Source of the DNA: Verrucomicrobiota bacterium
GTDB lineage: Bacteria > Verrucomicrobiota > Verrucomicrobiia > Opitutales > UBA953
Length of the DNA: 56,446 bases
Direction of reading: 5' to 3'
Assembly: GCA_016871415.1 (NCBI GenBank)
Contig: VHDL01000015.1
Span: 1-56,446 of the forward strand
A model generated the notes under the pieces. It was not told the DNA's origin. It searched no databases and saw only the letters and a list, made by a program, of their open reading frames with translations. A program made the position numbers and the translations under genes. Below, piece after piece: positions 25,016 to 33,979 of this stretch (within the stretch, counting starts at the first letter, position 1; each line of letters starts with the position of its first letter).

Positions 25016-26446
25016 TCAGGACATCACGCCCTTCACCACCTTGCCGGCCACGCCGGTCAGACGGACGTCGAGTCCTTGGAACTTCACCGTGAGTCGGTGG
25101 TGGTCGATGCCCATCAGCGCGAGCATGGTCGCGTGCAGGTCCGGCATGTCGACGATCCGGTCGACGGCGTTGTAGCCGAGCTCATCGGTGGCGCCGTAGG
25201 TCGTGCCGGCCTTCACGCCGCCGCCGGCGAGGAAGACCGAGTAACCGGCGATGTGGTGGTCGCGGCCGGTACCTTGGCCCATCGGCGTGCGGCCGAATTC
25301 TCCGCCCCAGAGGATCAGGGTGTCGTCGAGCATGCCGCGCTCCTTGAGGTCGCGGATGAGGGCGCCGGTCGCCTTGTCGACGTCCTGGGCGCCCATCTTC
25401 ATGCCTTCGTCGAGCCCGCCGTGCAGGTCCCATGCGCGGTGGTACAGCTGGATCATGCGGACGCCCCGTTCGGCCAGGCGCCGGGCCATGAGGCAGTTGG
25501 AGGCGAAGGAGCCGTCACCGACTTCCTTGATGCCGTATTCTTCGAGGGTGGACTTGGATTCCTTGGAGAAGTCGAGCAGCTCCGGCACGCTGGTCTGCAT
25601 GCGGAAGGCCATCTCATATTGCGCGACACGCGTGGCGATCTCGGGGTCGACGGTCTCCTCGGCGAGCTCGCCGTTGAGCCGGCGGACCTCCTCGATGACC
25701 TGACGCTGGGTGCTCTGGCAGACGCCCTCGGGGTTGCCGATGTAGTGCACCGCCTCGCCCTTGGACTGGAACTGGATGCCCTGGAACTTGCTGGGCAGCA
25801 CGCCGCTCGACCACTGCCGGGAGGAGATGGGCTGCTGGCCGGTGCGTCCGGCGGAGGTGAGGACGATGTAGCCCGGCAGGTCGTCGCTCTCGGAGCCGAG
25901 CCCGTAGAGCAGCCACGAGCCCATGGACGGCCGGCCCTTGATGATGGAGCCGGTGTTCATGAACGCGTGGGCGGTGTCGTGGTTGATCTGCTCGGTGCGA
26001 AGCGAGCGGATGACGCAGAGGTCGTCGGCGACGGAGCCGATGTGCGGGAAGATGTCGGTGATCTCGATGCCTGACTTGCCCCACTTCTTGAATTCAAAGG
26101 AGCCTCCGCGAGCCTTGAGGACCGTGTTCTGCAGCTGGGCGATCTGCTTGCCCTTGGTGAAGGACTCGGGGAAGGGCTGCCCGTGCAGGCGCTTGAGCTC
26201 GGGCTTGTTGTCAAAGAGCTCCAGGTGGGGCGGACCGCCGGCCATGCACATGAAGATGATGCGCTTGGCGCGGACTGGCAGGTGGGGCTTGGTCAGGGCG
26301 CCCTTGGAGAAACGTGAGGACTCCGCCGCGGCGGCCTTGGCGGCCAGCATGGCGAAGGCGGCCGAACCGAGGCCGTAGGCGCTGCGCGTCAGGAAGCTCC
26401 TCCGGTTGACGGAGAGGGCGTGGGCGACGGGATCGAAGGGGCGCAT
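25016..26446 (-). CDS. DUF1501 protein, Tat-exported
   Basis: A 476-residue DUF1501 protein with a twin-arginine signal (VNRRSFLTRSAYGLGSAAFAM, NRRSFL at 14-19). Conserved stretches are MAGGPPHLELFDNKPELKR, INHDTAHAFMNTG, ASNCLMARRLAERGVRMIQ, WGGEFGRTP and GRDHHIAGYSVF. It lies three bases after the PSCyt1-DUF1549 gene and is the last gene of the run 37189-25016. The family fold is that of alkaline phosphatases and sulfatases, yet the active-site nucleophile is not identifiable from the sequence alone, so the activity is left open. Confidence 0.93.
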   Translation of the reverse strand: MRPFDPVAHALSVNRRSFLTRSAYGLGSAAFAMLAAKAAAAESSRFSKGALTKPHLPVRAKRIIFMCMAGGPPHLELFDNKPELKRLHGQPFPESFTKGKQIAQLQNTVLKARGGSFEFKKWGKSGIEITDIFPHIGSVADDLCVIRSLRTEQINHDTAHAFMNTGSIIKGRPSMGSWLLYGLGSESDDLPGYIVLTSAGRTGQQPISSRQWSSGVLPSKFQGIQFQSKGEAVHYIGNPEGVCQSTQRQVIEEVRRLNGELAEETVDPEIATRVAQYEMAFRMQTSVPELLDFSKESKSTLEEYGIKEVGDGSFASNCLMARRLAERGVRMIQLYHRAWDLHGGLDEGMKMGAQDVDKATGALIRDLKERGMLDDTLILWGGEFGRTPMGQGTGRDHHIAGYSVFLAGGGVKAGTTYGATDELGYNAVDRIVDMPDLHATMLALMGIDHHRLTVKFQGLDVRLTGVAGKVVKGVMS

Positions 26447-26449
26447 GGT

Positions 26450-29400
26450 TCAGTAGCGGGTGATGGCCTCGTGGGAGTTGAGCACGGCCCGGCAGGCGTT
26501 GGTCCAGGCCGCGAGCACGGCGGGGTCGCCGGGAGGCGCGGACGACAGGCCGACCTTGAGCAGTTTGGCGGCGTCCTCCGGGTTGGACCGGTAGTGTGCG
26601 GTCTGGTCGGCGATCAGCTTCTCCAGCGGGGCGCGGTCGGCTGGACGGATGGGCCGTCCCACCGCCAGGCGGAAGGCGAAGTCGAGACGGTCCGTGCCCT
26701 CGGGGGTCGCGAGCAGGCGTGAGGCCATGGCGCGCGCCGCTTCGATGAAGGTGGGGTCGTTGAGCAGGGTCAGCGCCTGCTGCGGGGTGTTGCTGTAGTT
26801 GCGCAGGGCGGAGCATTCGTCGCGCACGGGCGCGTCGAAGTTCACCAGCATCGGATGGAGGAACATCCGCTGCCAGTGCATGTAGAGGCCGCGTCGCCAC
26901 TGCTCTCGACCTTCGCTCGGGACGTAGGTCCGGTTGGGGAACTGCAGCGGCTCGTAATGTCCGGCGGGCTGGTAGGGTTTCACGCTCGGGCCGCCGATTT
27001 CGGAGGTGTCGAGCAGTCCGGCGATGAACAGGGCGTTGTCGCGCACGAACTCGGCGTCGAGACGACGCGGGTTCTGCGAGGCCAGCAGGCGGTTGGATGG
27101 GTCGAGGTCCTTCAGTTCGGGACGCAGGCTGGAGGACTGGCGGTAGGTGCGGCTGGTCACGAGCAGTCGAACCATGCGCTTCACGTCCCAGCCCTTGTCG
27201 CGGAACTCGAGGGCCAGCCAGTTGAGCATCTCAGGATGGGAGGGCGGTTCGCCCTGAGAGCCGAGGTCGTCGAGCATGACCGTCAGCCCCGCGCCATGGA
27301 AGAGCTGCCACATGCGGTTCATCACCGTACGGGCCGTGATCGGGTTGTCCTTGGAGACGATCCATGCGGCGAGGTCGCGTCGGTCGAGCGGCCGCTCGGC
27401 GGAACTTTCGCGGCGGCCGGGAAGGAAGGACGGCGTGGCGGGCAGCACGACCGGGCCGGATTCATCCAGGAAGTTGCCCCGGGGCAGCACGCGCACCGTC
27501 AGGGGCTTCACGGACTGCGTCACCAGGGTCCAGGCCTTGCCGCCGTTGTAGGACCGCAGTTCCGCGGCCATGCGGCGGTGAGATTCGACCGCGGCGCGGT
27601 CCGCCTGGGCGGAATGCAGCCAGAGCAGGGGCGCGTCGGCGGAATCGAGGGAGGTCGCGCTGACGGATGCCAGCACGCGGGCGTCCGCGGCCGAGAAGGG
27701 CGAGAATCCTGCGAGGAGGGTGAGCTTGGAATCGCAGCCCAGACGAAGCACGAGCGACTCACCCTCCTTGAGGGTCACGGGGCGGTCCAGGGTCCAGATG
27801 GCGTGAAGGTCGCGGCCGAGCCGGAACTTCCAGCCCGACGTGACGTCGGTGAGCTCGGTGCCTCCGTTGAAGCGGGCTTCGCGGTGATCCGCATGTCCGT
27901 GGGAGAGGGCAAGCGGCGTCATCCGGCCTTTGACGTCGCGCAGGAGCAGGGCGGGGGTGAGCGTGACGCTGCGGTCGGGGTCGTTGCCTTCCTTGGGCAC
28001 GTCGATGCGGAATGAGCCGTAGACGCCGGGAGCCGGGCGGAAGGCGGCGTGGAACTGTTCATCGCGGCCGAGCGCCTTGGGGATGATCACCGGTGCGCCG
28101 GCTGCGAACGCCGTGGGCGTCGGGACGACCGCGGCCTTCGCCTTGGTTTCCTTCTTGGCCGCGGCCTTGCCGGGGACGGGCGTGCGGGTGAGCGCATAGT
28201 CGCCTACGGGGCGGATCCAGCCTCCGGAGTGAGCCGTGAGGAACGAGGTCGAAGAGGCCTTCCAGGTTTCGAAGGCCTTGCGACGAGGCTCATTCCCGAG
28301 CGCGTCCTTCAGCCATCCGTCCTCCCAGGACTTGATGGCCGCACGGGCCTCGCGGTCCCGACGGGTCAGGAATGCGTTGCTCACTTCGGCCTCGGGGAAG
28401 AACGGATGGTCGTTGCCCACGCCCTTGAGTTCGGGTTCGGGGGTGTAGGCGTAGTCGGCGTAGACGCCCCACTGCTTCACGTCGGCGAAGAAGGCCTGCA
28501 GCGAATAGAAGTCACGCTGGGAGATAGGGTCGAACTTGTGATCGTGGCATTCGGCGCAGCCGAACGTGCTGCCCAGCCAGGCGGCGGAGACGGAGCGGAC
28601 GCGCTCCGCGCCATACTTGGAGAGATACTCCTTCACCTGCGCGCCGCCCTCGCGGGTCATCATGTTCAGCCGGTTGTAGCCGCTGGCGATGAGCTGATCT
28701 TCCGTCCGGTGGGGCAGCAGGTCGCCCGCGATCTGCTCACGGGTGAAGACGTCGAAGGGCTTGTTGGCGTTGAAGGCCTGGATGACGTAGTCGCGGTAGG
28801 GGAAGATCCTCTGATTCTGGTCGCCGTGATAGCCGACCGTGTCGGCGTAGCGGGCCACGTCCAGCCACCACACTGCCATGCGTTCGCCGAAGCGCGGCGA
28901 GGCCAGCAGGCGGTCGACCTGCCTCTCGTAGGCGTCGGGAGACTTGTCGGCGAGGAAGGCGGCTGTCTCCTCCGGGGTCGGGGGCAGTCCGGTCAGGTCC
29001 AAGGAGAGTCGACGAAGCAGGGTTTCTGGGCGGGCCTCCGGGGAGGGACGCACGCCCTTGGCGGCGAGCTTTTCACCGATGAAGGCGTCGATGGGATTGC
29101 GTCCGCCCTCGGGCATGGGCGGCACCTTGGGTTCCGTCAGCGGCATGTAGGCCCAATGCGGCTCGTAGTGGGCGCCTTGCGCGACCCAGCGACGGAACAG
29201 CTCCTTCTGGGCCGCCGTCAGGGTCTTGTGCGCCTCCTTGGAAGGCATGATGTCGTCCGGATCCTCCGAGAAGATCCGTTTGATGACTTCGCTCTGTTCG
29301 GGCTTCCCGGGCACGATGGCCGTCTCGCCGCTCTCACCGGACTTCAGGGCCTCCTCGCGGATGTCCAGTCGGAGGCCGCCCTTGCGCGACTTCGGGTCGA

Positions 29401-29527
29401 AGCCATGGCAGTGGAAGCAGGTATCCGACATGATGGGTCGGATGTCGCGGTTGAAGCGCACCGTCTCGTCCGCGGGGCAGAGGGCGGACACGGTGAGCGC
29501 GGCGGCAAGGAGCGGGGTACGGCCCAT
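26450..29527 (-). CDS. PSCyt1-DUF1549-DUF1553 secreted protein
   Basis: A 1025-residue protein: signal peptide (1-19), PSCyt1 with CFHCH (37-41) and GGLRLDIREEALKSG, then DUF1549 with CAECHDHKFDPISQRDFY. A beta-rich insert in the middle holds an Ala/Lys-rich linker (AAAKKETKAKAAVVPTPTAF). DUF1553 at the C-terminus has RTVMNRMWQLFHG and YSNTPQQALTLLNDP. It sits 69 bases after the FAD oxidoreductase gene and three bases before its DUF1501 partner. The family is thought to be a periplasmic redox or degradative module; heme binding is inferred from CxxCH only. Confidence 0.92.
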   Translation of the reverse strand: MGRTPLLAAALTVSALCPADETVRFNRDIRPIMSDTCFHCHGFDPKSRKGGLRLDIREEALKSGESGETAIVPGKPEQSEVIKRIFSEDPDDIMPSKEAHKTLTAAQKELFRRWVAQGAHYEPHWAYMPLTEPKVPPMPEGGRNPIDAFIGEKLAAKGVRPSPEARPETLLRRLSLDLTGLPPTPEETAAFLADKSPDAYERQVDRLLASPRFGERMAVWWLDVARYADTVGYHGDQNQRIFPYRDYVIQAFNANKPFDVFTREQIAGDLLPHRTEDQLIASGYNRLNMMTREGGAQVKEYLSKYGAERVRSVSAAWLGSTFGCAECHDHKFDPISQRDFYSLQAFFADVKQWGVYADYAYTPEPELKGVGNDHPFFPEAEVSNAFLTRRDREARAAIKSWEDGWLKDALGNEPRRKAFETWKASSTSFLTAHSGGWIRPVGDYALTRTPVPGKAAAKKETKAKAAVVPTPTAFAAGAPVIIPKALGRDEQFHAAFRPAPGVYGSFRIDVPKEGNDPDRSVTLTPALLLRDVKGRMTPLALSHGHADHREARFNGGTELTDVTSGWKFRLGRDLHAIWTLDRPVTLKEGESLVLRLGCDSKLTLLAGFSPFSAADARVLASVSATSLDSADAPLLWLHSAQADRAAVESHRRMAAELRSYNGGKAWTLVTQSVKPLTVRVLPRGNFLDESGPVVLPATPSFLPGRRESSAERPLDRRDLAAWIVSKDNPITARTVMNRMWQLFHGAGLTVMLDDLGSQGEPPSHPEMLNWLALEFRDKGWDVKRMVRLLVTSRTYRQSSSLRPELKDLDPSNRLLASQNPRRLDAEFVRDNALFIAGLLDTSEIGGPSVKPYQPAGHYEPLQFPNRTYVPSEGREQWRRGLYMHWQRMFLHPMLVNFDAPVRDECSALRNYSNTPQQALTLLNDPTFIEAARAMASRLLATPEGTDRLDFAFRLAVGRPIRPADRAPLEKLIADQTAHYRSNPEDAAKLLKVGLSSAPPGDPAVLAAWTNACRAVLNSHEAITRY

Positions 29528-29596
29528 GACCGTCAGTACATGGTTTTCCTGCAGGCTTTCAAGGCCGCACGACGATTGCGGCGTGGGTGGATGGCC

Positions 29597-31684
29597 TCAG
29601 TCGCGGCGCCAGTTGACCGCGTCGATGAGCACGTAGCCCGAGGAGCCTTCGTTGGAGATCACGACCTCAGCTGGACCGGCCGCAAATTCGTAGGTACCGG
29701 CCGGGACGAATCCGTCCTTGGCCCCCGTCCCAGTCAGGTCGATCCTTCGTTCGGCAACGCCTCCCGCATGACGAATCCTGACCAGGGCGTCCTTGCTGCG
29801 GTTCGCATTGGGCACCACGGAGAGACGCACCTCGTGACGGCCGCCCTCGGGCAGCTTGCCGATGAATTTGGCGGACATCGGCGCGGTTCCCTTGCCGTCG
29901 TGGCGGTAGCCTATGCCGATGAAACCGGAGTTGGCCGAGCTGGCGTGCCATTCGCCGGTGAGCACGGCCTCCTCGTCGTCGACAGTCACGCCGGGGACGG
30001 CCTTCACGGACCGGGCCGTCTTAGGCGGCTTCACGGGACCGTTGTATTCCAGCACCTGTCCGTCCTTCAGCAGCCTCTGACGCAGGGCGGGGTAGGGGAC
30101 GGACTGCACGTCCGAGCCGGCTTCGATGGCCATGGAAGCCGCGGTCGCCGCTGACTGACCGAGAATCATGAAGACGGGTTCCATGCGGATGGAGCCGTAG
30201 GCGATGTGGCTGGCGCTGCAGGCGGTGGGCACGAGCAGGTTGGCGCACTCCGACGCCTTGGGCACCAGGGCGCCGTAGGCGATTGCGTAGGGGGTGATGC
30301 CGACCCCGATGTCGCCCTCGTTCTGAACGTTGCCGTCCGGCGTGACGTAACGGCGGACGTTGTGCGAATCGATGGTGTAGCTACCCATGCCGACCGAGTC
30401 GGGCGTGGGCTTGCGCTTGGTGAGTTCGTTCTCGGTCATCACGAAGGCGCCGGTCATGCGGCGGGCCTCACGCACGTAGATCTGGTGCGGCCAGTTTCCG
30501 TTGTCCTTGAACTCGTCCTTCGGTAGACCCCAGCGGTTCGCCTCCGTCCGCACCTCCTCCGGGACCCTGGGATCATTGGCGATGAACCACAGCAGGCCTT
30601 GCTGGTAGGTCCGGTGCTCGGCGATGATCTCCTTGCGGCGTTCGTAGGAGGCTTCGGGGTAGTCATGGTTCATCCCGATGTTGTCGAAGCTGAACGGCCC
30701 GTGGTTGTTCGTGTCCGTTTTGCGGTTGGGCACATCGTCAAACTTTTGGAAGGTCTCGCGCCAGCCAGCCTCGAATACCCGAGCCAGCAGTTCGTATTGG
30801 TACGCGTCATAGCCTTCGGGCTTCGGGAAGGGCACGCGGTTGTCCGGGTGGTCCGTCGCGCACCAGCGGAAGCAGTAGGCCTGCACGCGCTGGTCGCCCT
30901 CGCCACGCACGCCGGGCGGATCGGCTGAGATCCTGGGAAGCAGTCCGGAGGAAGGATCGCCGGGGACCTTGTAGGCGCTGATGGGCCGCTTCACGGCGCC
31001 GAAGTGATGGCGGTGGTGGAGGATGCCGACCTGGTTGCCGTTCCATTCCTCGCCGTAGACCGAGTTCCCTTCGCGTCCGACGTGGTAGGAGACGCCGGCG
31101 GCCGCCATGAGGTCGCCCTCGTAGGTCGCGTCGATGAACATCTTTCCGGTGTAAGTGCGACCAGACAGCGTTGTGATGGATTCGATCCGTCCGTCCTTGC
31201 GCATCACGCCCTTGGCCCGGTCGAGCCATTCGTCGCGGCGCACCGTCAGGCCGAACTCCTGCACATAGCCTTCGAACACGCGCTCGGCCACCGAGGGCTC
31301 GAAGATCCACATCGTGCGGTTCTCGCCGTCCACGGCCGGCGTTCCCTGTCCCTTGCCGCCGTATTCCGAGGGCTTCTGCCACTTCCATGTCCCGGGCTTC
31401 TGGTATTCCGTCCAGATGCGGTGGTAGAAATCCCGGGCCAGTCCGCCGATGACGCCCTTGTTGCCCGTGTCGGTGTAGCCGAGTCCGCCGCTGGAGAGTC
31501 CGCCGAGATGGACGTCGGGTCCTACGAGGATGACCGACCTCCCCATCTTCTTCGCCTGCACGGCGGCGATGACGCCGGCGGAGGTGCCGCCGTAGACGAT
31601 GAGGTCGGCGCTTTCCGACATGGGGTCGGAAGGCGCTGCGGAGAGGGCGGCGGCCGGGAGCAGGGTCAGGAGGCGGAGGCGCAT
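29597..31684 (-). CDS. Secreted FAD-dependent oxidoreductase with golvesin-like C-terminal domain
   Basis: A 695-residue protein. A signal peptide (1-17) precedes an FAD-binding Rossmann fold, LIVYGGTSAGVIAAVQAKKMG (28-48), where the dinucleotide loop reads GGTSAG. GGLSSGG (61-67) and FIDATYEGDLMAAAGVSY are typical of the FAD-dependent oxidoreductases that PVC and Bacteroidota genomes keep in glycan loci. The last 120 residues (GEWHASSANSGFIG to DAVNWRRD) form a golvesin/xanthan-lyase-type beta domain that may bind carbohydrate or surfaces. It starts four bases after the esterase stop, so it is part of the run led by the gene at 37189. Its substrate is unknown; sugar or uronic-acid oxidation is a reasonable guess. 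Confidence 0.88.
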   Translation of the reverse strand: MRLRLLTLLPAAALSAAPSDPMSESADLIVYGGTSAGVIAAVQAKKMGRSVILVGPDVHLGGLSSGGLGYTDTGNKGVIGGLARDFYHRIWTEYQKPGTWKWQKPSEYGGKGQGTPAVDGENRTMWIFEPSVAERVFEGYVQEFGLTVRRDEWLDRAKGVMRKDGRIESITTLSGRTYTGKMFIDATYEGDLMAAAGVSYHVGREGNSVYGEEWNGNQVGILHHRHHFGAVKRPISAYKVPGDPSSGLLPRISADPPGVRGEGDQRVQAYCFRWCATDHPDNRVPFPKPEGYDAYQYELLARVFEAGWRETFQKFDDVPNRKTDTNNHGPFSFDNIGMNHDYPEASYERRKEIIAEHRTYQQGLLWFIANDPRVPEEVRTEANRWGLPKDEFKDNGNWPHQIYVREARRMTGAFVMTENELTKRKPTPDSVGMGSYTIDSHNVRRYVTPDGNVQNEGDIGVGITPYAIAYGALVPKASECANLLVPTACSASHIAYGSIRMEPVFMILGQSAATAASMAIEAGSDVQSVPYPALRQRLLKDGQVLEYNGPVKPPKTARSVKAVPGVTVDDEEAVLTGEWHASSANSGFIGIGYRHDGKGTAPMSAKFIGKLPEGGRHEVRLSVVPNANRSKDALVRIRHAGGVAERRIDLTGTGAKDGFVPAGTYEFAAGPAEVVISNEGSSGYVLIDAVNWRRD

Positions 31685-31688
31685 GGAA

Positions 31689-32540
31689 TCAGCGATTGGA
31701 CGAGGTCTTGCGGATGAAGTTCACGAAGGCGAGCCGTGCGGGGTCGTCATCATTGCGCAGGTTGTGCCCGACGCTGCCATGGTCACGGTCGTCGACCCGC
31801 AGGGAGTAGTTCTCGGAGTGTCCGGCGGACTTCAGCATCGCCACCATGAACTGATTCTCCTCGGCGCGACCGAGCATGTCCTTCTGGGCGTAGACCGTGA
31901 AGACGGGCGGCAGGGCCCGCTGGATGTGGAAGCAGGGCGCCGCTTCGTCGGCGATGACCTTGTATTTGGAGATCCCGCGCTCCTCCCGTACGGTGTAGTG
32001 GGTGAAGACTTGGCCGCTCACCTGCGCGATGCCGGCCACGTCACCGAGGCTCAGTCCGTGCGGGCGCAGCCGGGAGGGGTCGAAGCCGACGAGCAGGGCG
32101 AGGTAGCCGCCGGCGGAATGGCCGCCGACGTAGACCTTGCGTGGGTCTCCGCCGTAGGTCGCTATGTTGCGCACCGCCCAGGTGAAGGCAGCCGCGGCGT
32201 CGTCGACGTAGTCGGGGTAGCGTCCCTTGGGGGACAGGCGGTAGTCGGCGGCGACGAAGGCGATGCCCGCCCGGGCGAAGCTGGCGCCGATCGCTCCGCA
32301 GTGCTCGGTGGGGCTGTCCTTGGAGCTGGCCTTCAGCCCGCCTCCGTGGAACCAGACCAGCGTCGCGAAGCCCTTCGACGACGCGTCCTCCGGCAGCGTG
32401 AGGTCGAGCTTGCAGCGCTCCTTGGCGTAGGCGTTGGGCGTGACCACCGGATCCCGGTAGGGCAGGTCCCTGAGGATGCGGAGTTCGGCGGCCGACGCCA
32501 GGGGCAGGACGGCCGAGAGGAGGAGGGCGGCAAGGCGCAT
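31689..32540 (-). CDS. Secreted alpha/beta hydrolase (BD-FAE/acetyl-esterase type)
   Basis: A 283-residue protein from ATG 32538-32540, chosen because MRLAALLLSAVLPLASAAE is a signal peptide; the longer open frame is an antisense-like shadow of the DUF1501 gene. The oxyanion motif is WFHGGGLKASS, the nucleophile Ser is in GGHSAGGYLAL, and an Asp/His pair follows (YAQKDMLG; DDRDHGSVGH). This is the arrangement of BD-FAE carbohydrate esterases, which remove acetyl or feruloyl groups. It lies one base after the DUF1501 gene and four before the FAD oxidoreductase gene. De-esterification of the glycan handled by its neighbours is the likely role. Confidence 0.88.
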   Translation of the reverse strand: MRLAALLLSAVLPLASAAELRILRDLPYRDPVVTPNAYAKERCKLDLTLPEDASSKGFATLVWFHGGGLKASSKDSPTEHCGAIGASFARAGIAFVAADYRLSPKGRYPDYVDDAAAAFTWAVRNIATYGGDPRKVYVGGHSAGGYLALLVGFDPSRLRPHGLSLGDVAGIAQVSGQVFTHYTVREERGISKYKVIADEAAPCFHIQRALPPVFTVYAQKDMLGRAEENQFMVAMLKSAGHSENYSLRVDDRDHGSVGHNLRNDDDPARLAFVNFIRKTSSNR

Positions 32541-32541
32541 G

Positions 32542-33978
32542 TCAGGCGATGATCGATTGCACAATCTTGCCGTGCACGTCCGTGAGCCGGTAGTCGCGGC
32601 CCGCGTGATGGAAGGTGAACTCCTCGTGGTTGAATCCGAGGAGCCGCAGGATGGTCGCGTGCAGGTCGTGCACGTGGACGACGTCGGTCGCGGCCTTGAA
32701 GCCGAACTCATCGGTGGCGCCGTGGACGTGCCCGGCCTTCACGCCGCCTCCGGCCATCCACATGGTGAAGCCGTGGTTGTTGTGGTCGCGTCCGTTGATC
32801 TTGCCCTCGTTGGAGCCGGGAGTGGGCAGCTCGACCGTGGGGGTACGACCGAACTCGCCGCCCCAGATGACGAGCGTCTCGTCGAGCAGCCCGCGGCGCT
32901 TCAAGTCGGTGAGCAGCGCGGCGATGGGCTGGTCGGCCTCGCGGGCCAGACGGCGGTGCTGGACCTCCAGGTCGTCGTGACTGTCCCAGGGCTGTCCGTC
33001 GCCATGCCAGAGCTGGATGAAGCGCACGCCGCGTTCGGAGAGACGTCGGGCGATGAGGAACTGCCGTCCGAGCACCGTGTCGCCGTACATCTCGCGCGTC
33101 TTCTCATCCTCGCGGCTGATGTCGAAGGCGTCCGTCGCCTCATGCTGCATGCGGTACGCCATCTCGAAAGAATGGGCGCGGGCCTCGAGGGCCGCGTCGG
33201 CGCCGCGGGCCTCGCGGTGGGCGGCGTTGAGCTTGGCGAGCAGGTCGAGCTGGCGGCGCTGGGCCGGCCGCGAGAGTCCGCCGTTGCGGATGTCCTCGAC
33301 GAGCTCCTCGACCGACTTGCGGCCCGTGTTGACGTAGCTGCCCTGGTAGACGCCCGGCAGGAAGCCGCACTGCCAGTTCTGCGTCTCCTGGATGGGGAAT
33401 CCGTTCGGGCAGAGCGTGATGAAGCCGGGCAGGTTCTCGTTCTCGGTGCCGAGGCCGTAGGTCAGCCAGGAGCCCATGGAGGGACGGATCTGCCGGGCCT
33501 CGCCGCAGTTCATCAGCAGCAGGGACGGCTCGTGGTTGGGGACGTCCGCCTTCATCGACCGGATGACGCAGAGGTCGTCCGCGTGCTGGGCGGTCCGTTC
33601 GAAGAGTTCGCTGACCTCGAGGCCGCTGCGGCCGTATTTCCTCCAGGTGAACGGCGAGCGGAAGGCGGCGCCGGTGCGTCGCTCGGTGGCGATGTAGTCA
33701 CCGGGCAGGGTCTGGCCGTGATATTTGTCCAGGGAGGTCTTGCGGTCGAAGGTGTCGACGTGCGAAGGCCCGCCGTTGGCGAAGATGTGGATGACGCGCT
33801 TGGCCTTCGCGGGCAGGGGCGGCGGACGCGGGGCGAGCGGACGCAGGGGGTCGACCCTGACCTGGGCGCCCAGGGCCTCCTGACGGAGGAAGGAGGTCAG
33901 GGCGAGCCCGCCGAAGCCCATGCCGCATCGGCGGAGGAACTCGCGCCGGCTGACGTCGCTGAGGGGAGGCAGTGTCAT
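32542..33978 (-). CDS. DUF1501 protein, Tat-exported
   Basis: A 478-residue DUF1501 protein. Twin-arginine signal VSRREFLRRCGMGFGGLALT (9-28), then FANGGPSHVDTFDRKTSLDK, NHEPSLLLMNCG, LIARRLSERGVRFIQLWHGDG and WGGEFGRTPTVELP. The metal-binding-like GRDHH of the paralogs is GRDHNNHGFTMWMAG here, with the second His shifted. It is one base after the PSCyt1 gene and one base before the esterase, both junctions reading TGACATG, so ribosome re-initiation is likely along the operon. Confidence 0.93.
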   Translation of the reverse strand: MTLPPLSDVSRREFLRRCGMGFGGLALTSFLRQEALGAQVRVDPLRPLAPRPPPLPAKAKRVIHIFANGGPSHVDTFDRKTSLDKYHGQTLPGDYIATERRTGAAFRSPFTWRKYGRSGLEVSELFERTAQHADDLCVIRSMKADVPNHEPSLLLMNCGEARQIRPSMGSWLTYGLGTENENLPGFITLCPNGFPIQETQNWQCGFLPGVYQGSYVNTGRKSVEELVEDIRNGGLSRPAQRRQLDLLAKLNAAHREARGADAALEARAHSFEMAYRMQHEATDAFDISREDEKTREMYGDTVLGRQFLIARRLSERGVRFIQLWHGDGQPWDSHDDLEVQHRRLAREADQPIAALLTDLKRRGLLDETLVIWGGEFGRTPTVELPTPGSNEGKINGRDHNNHGFTMWMAGGGVKAGHVHGATDEFGFKAATDVVHVHDLHATILRLLGFNHEEFTFHHAGRDYRLTDVHGKIVQSIIA

Positions 33979-33979
33979 G

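Noticed and set aside
29564-29582. GCCGCA/TGCGGC hairpin between the FAD oxidoreductase and PSCyt1 genes as a terminator
   Set aside because: The stem is short and no T-run follows on the minus strand, so it does not justify splitting the operon.
28049-30154. A 701-codon open frame on the plus strand, antisense to the PSCyt1 and FAD oxidoreductase genes
   Set aside because: Its product is Gly/Val/Arg/His-rich with no family motif, and the opposite strand encodes well-recognised proteins. Long antisense frames are expected from high third-position GC.
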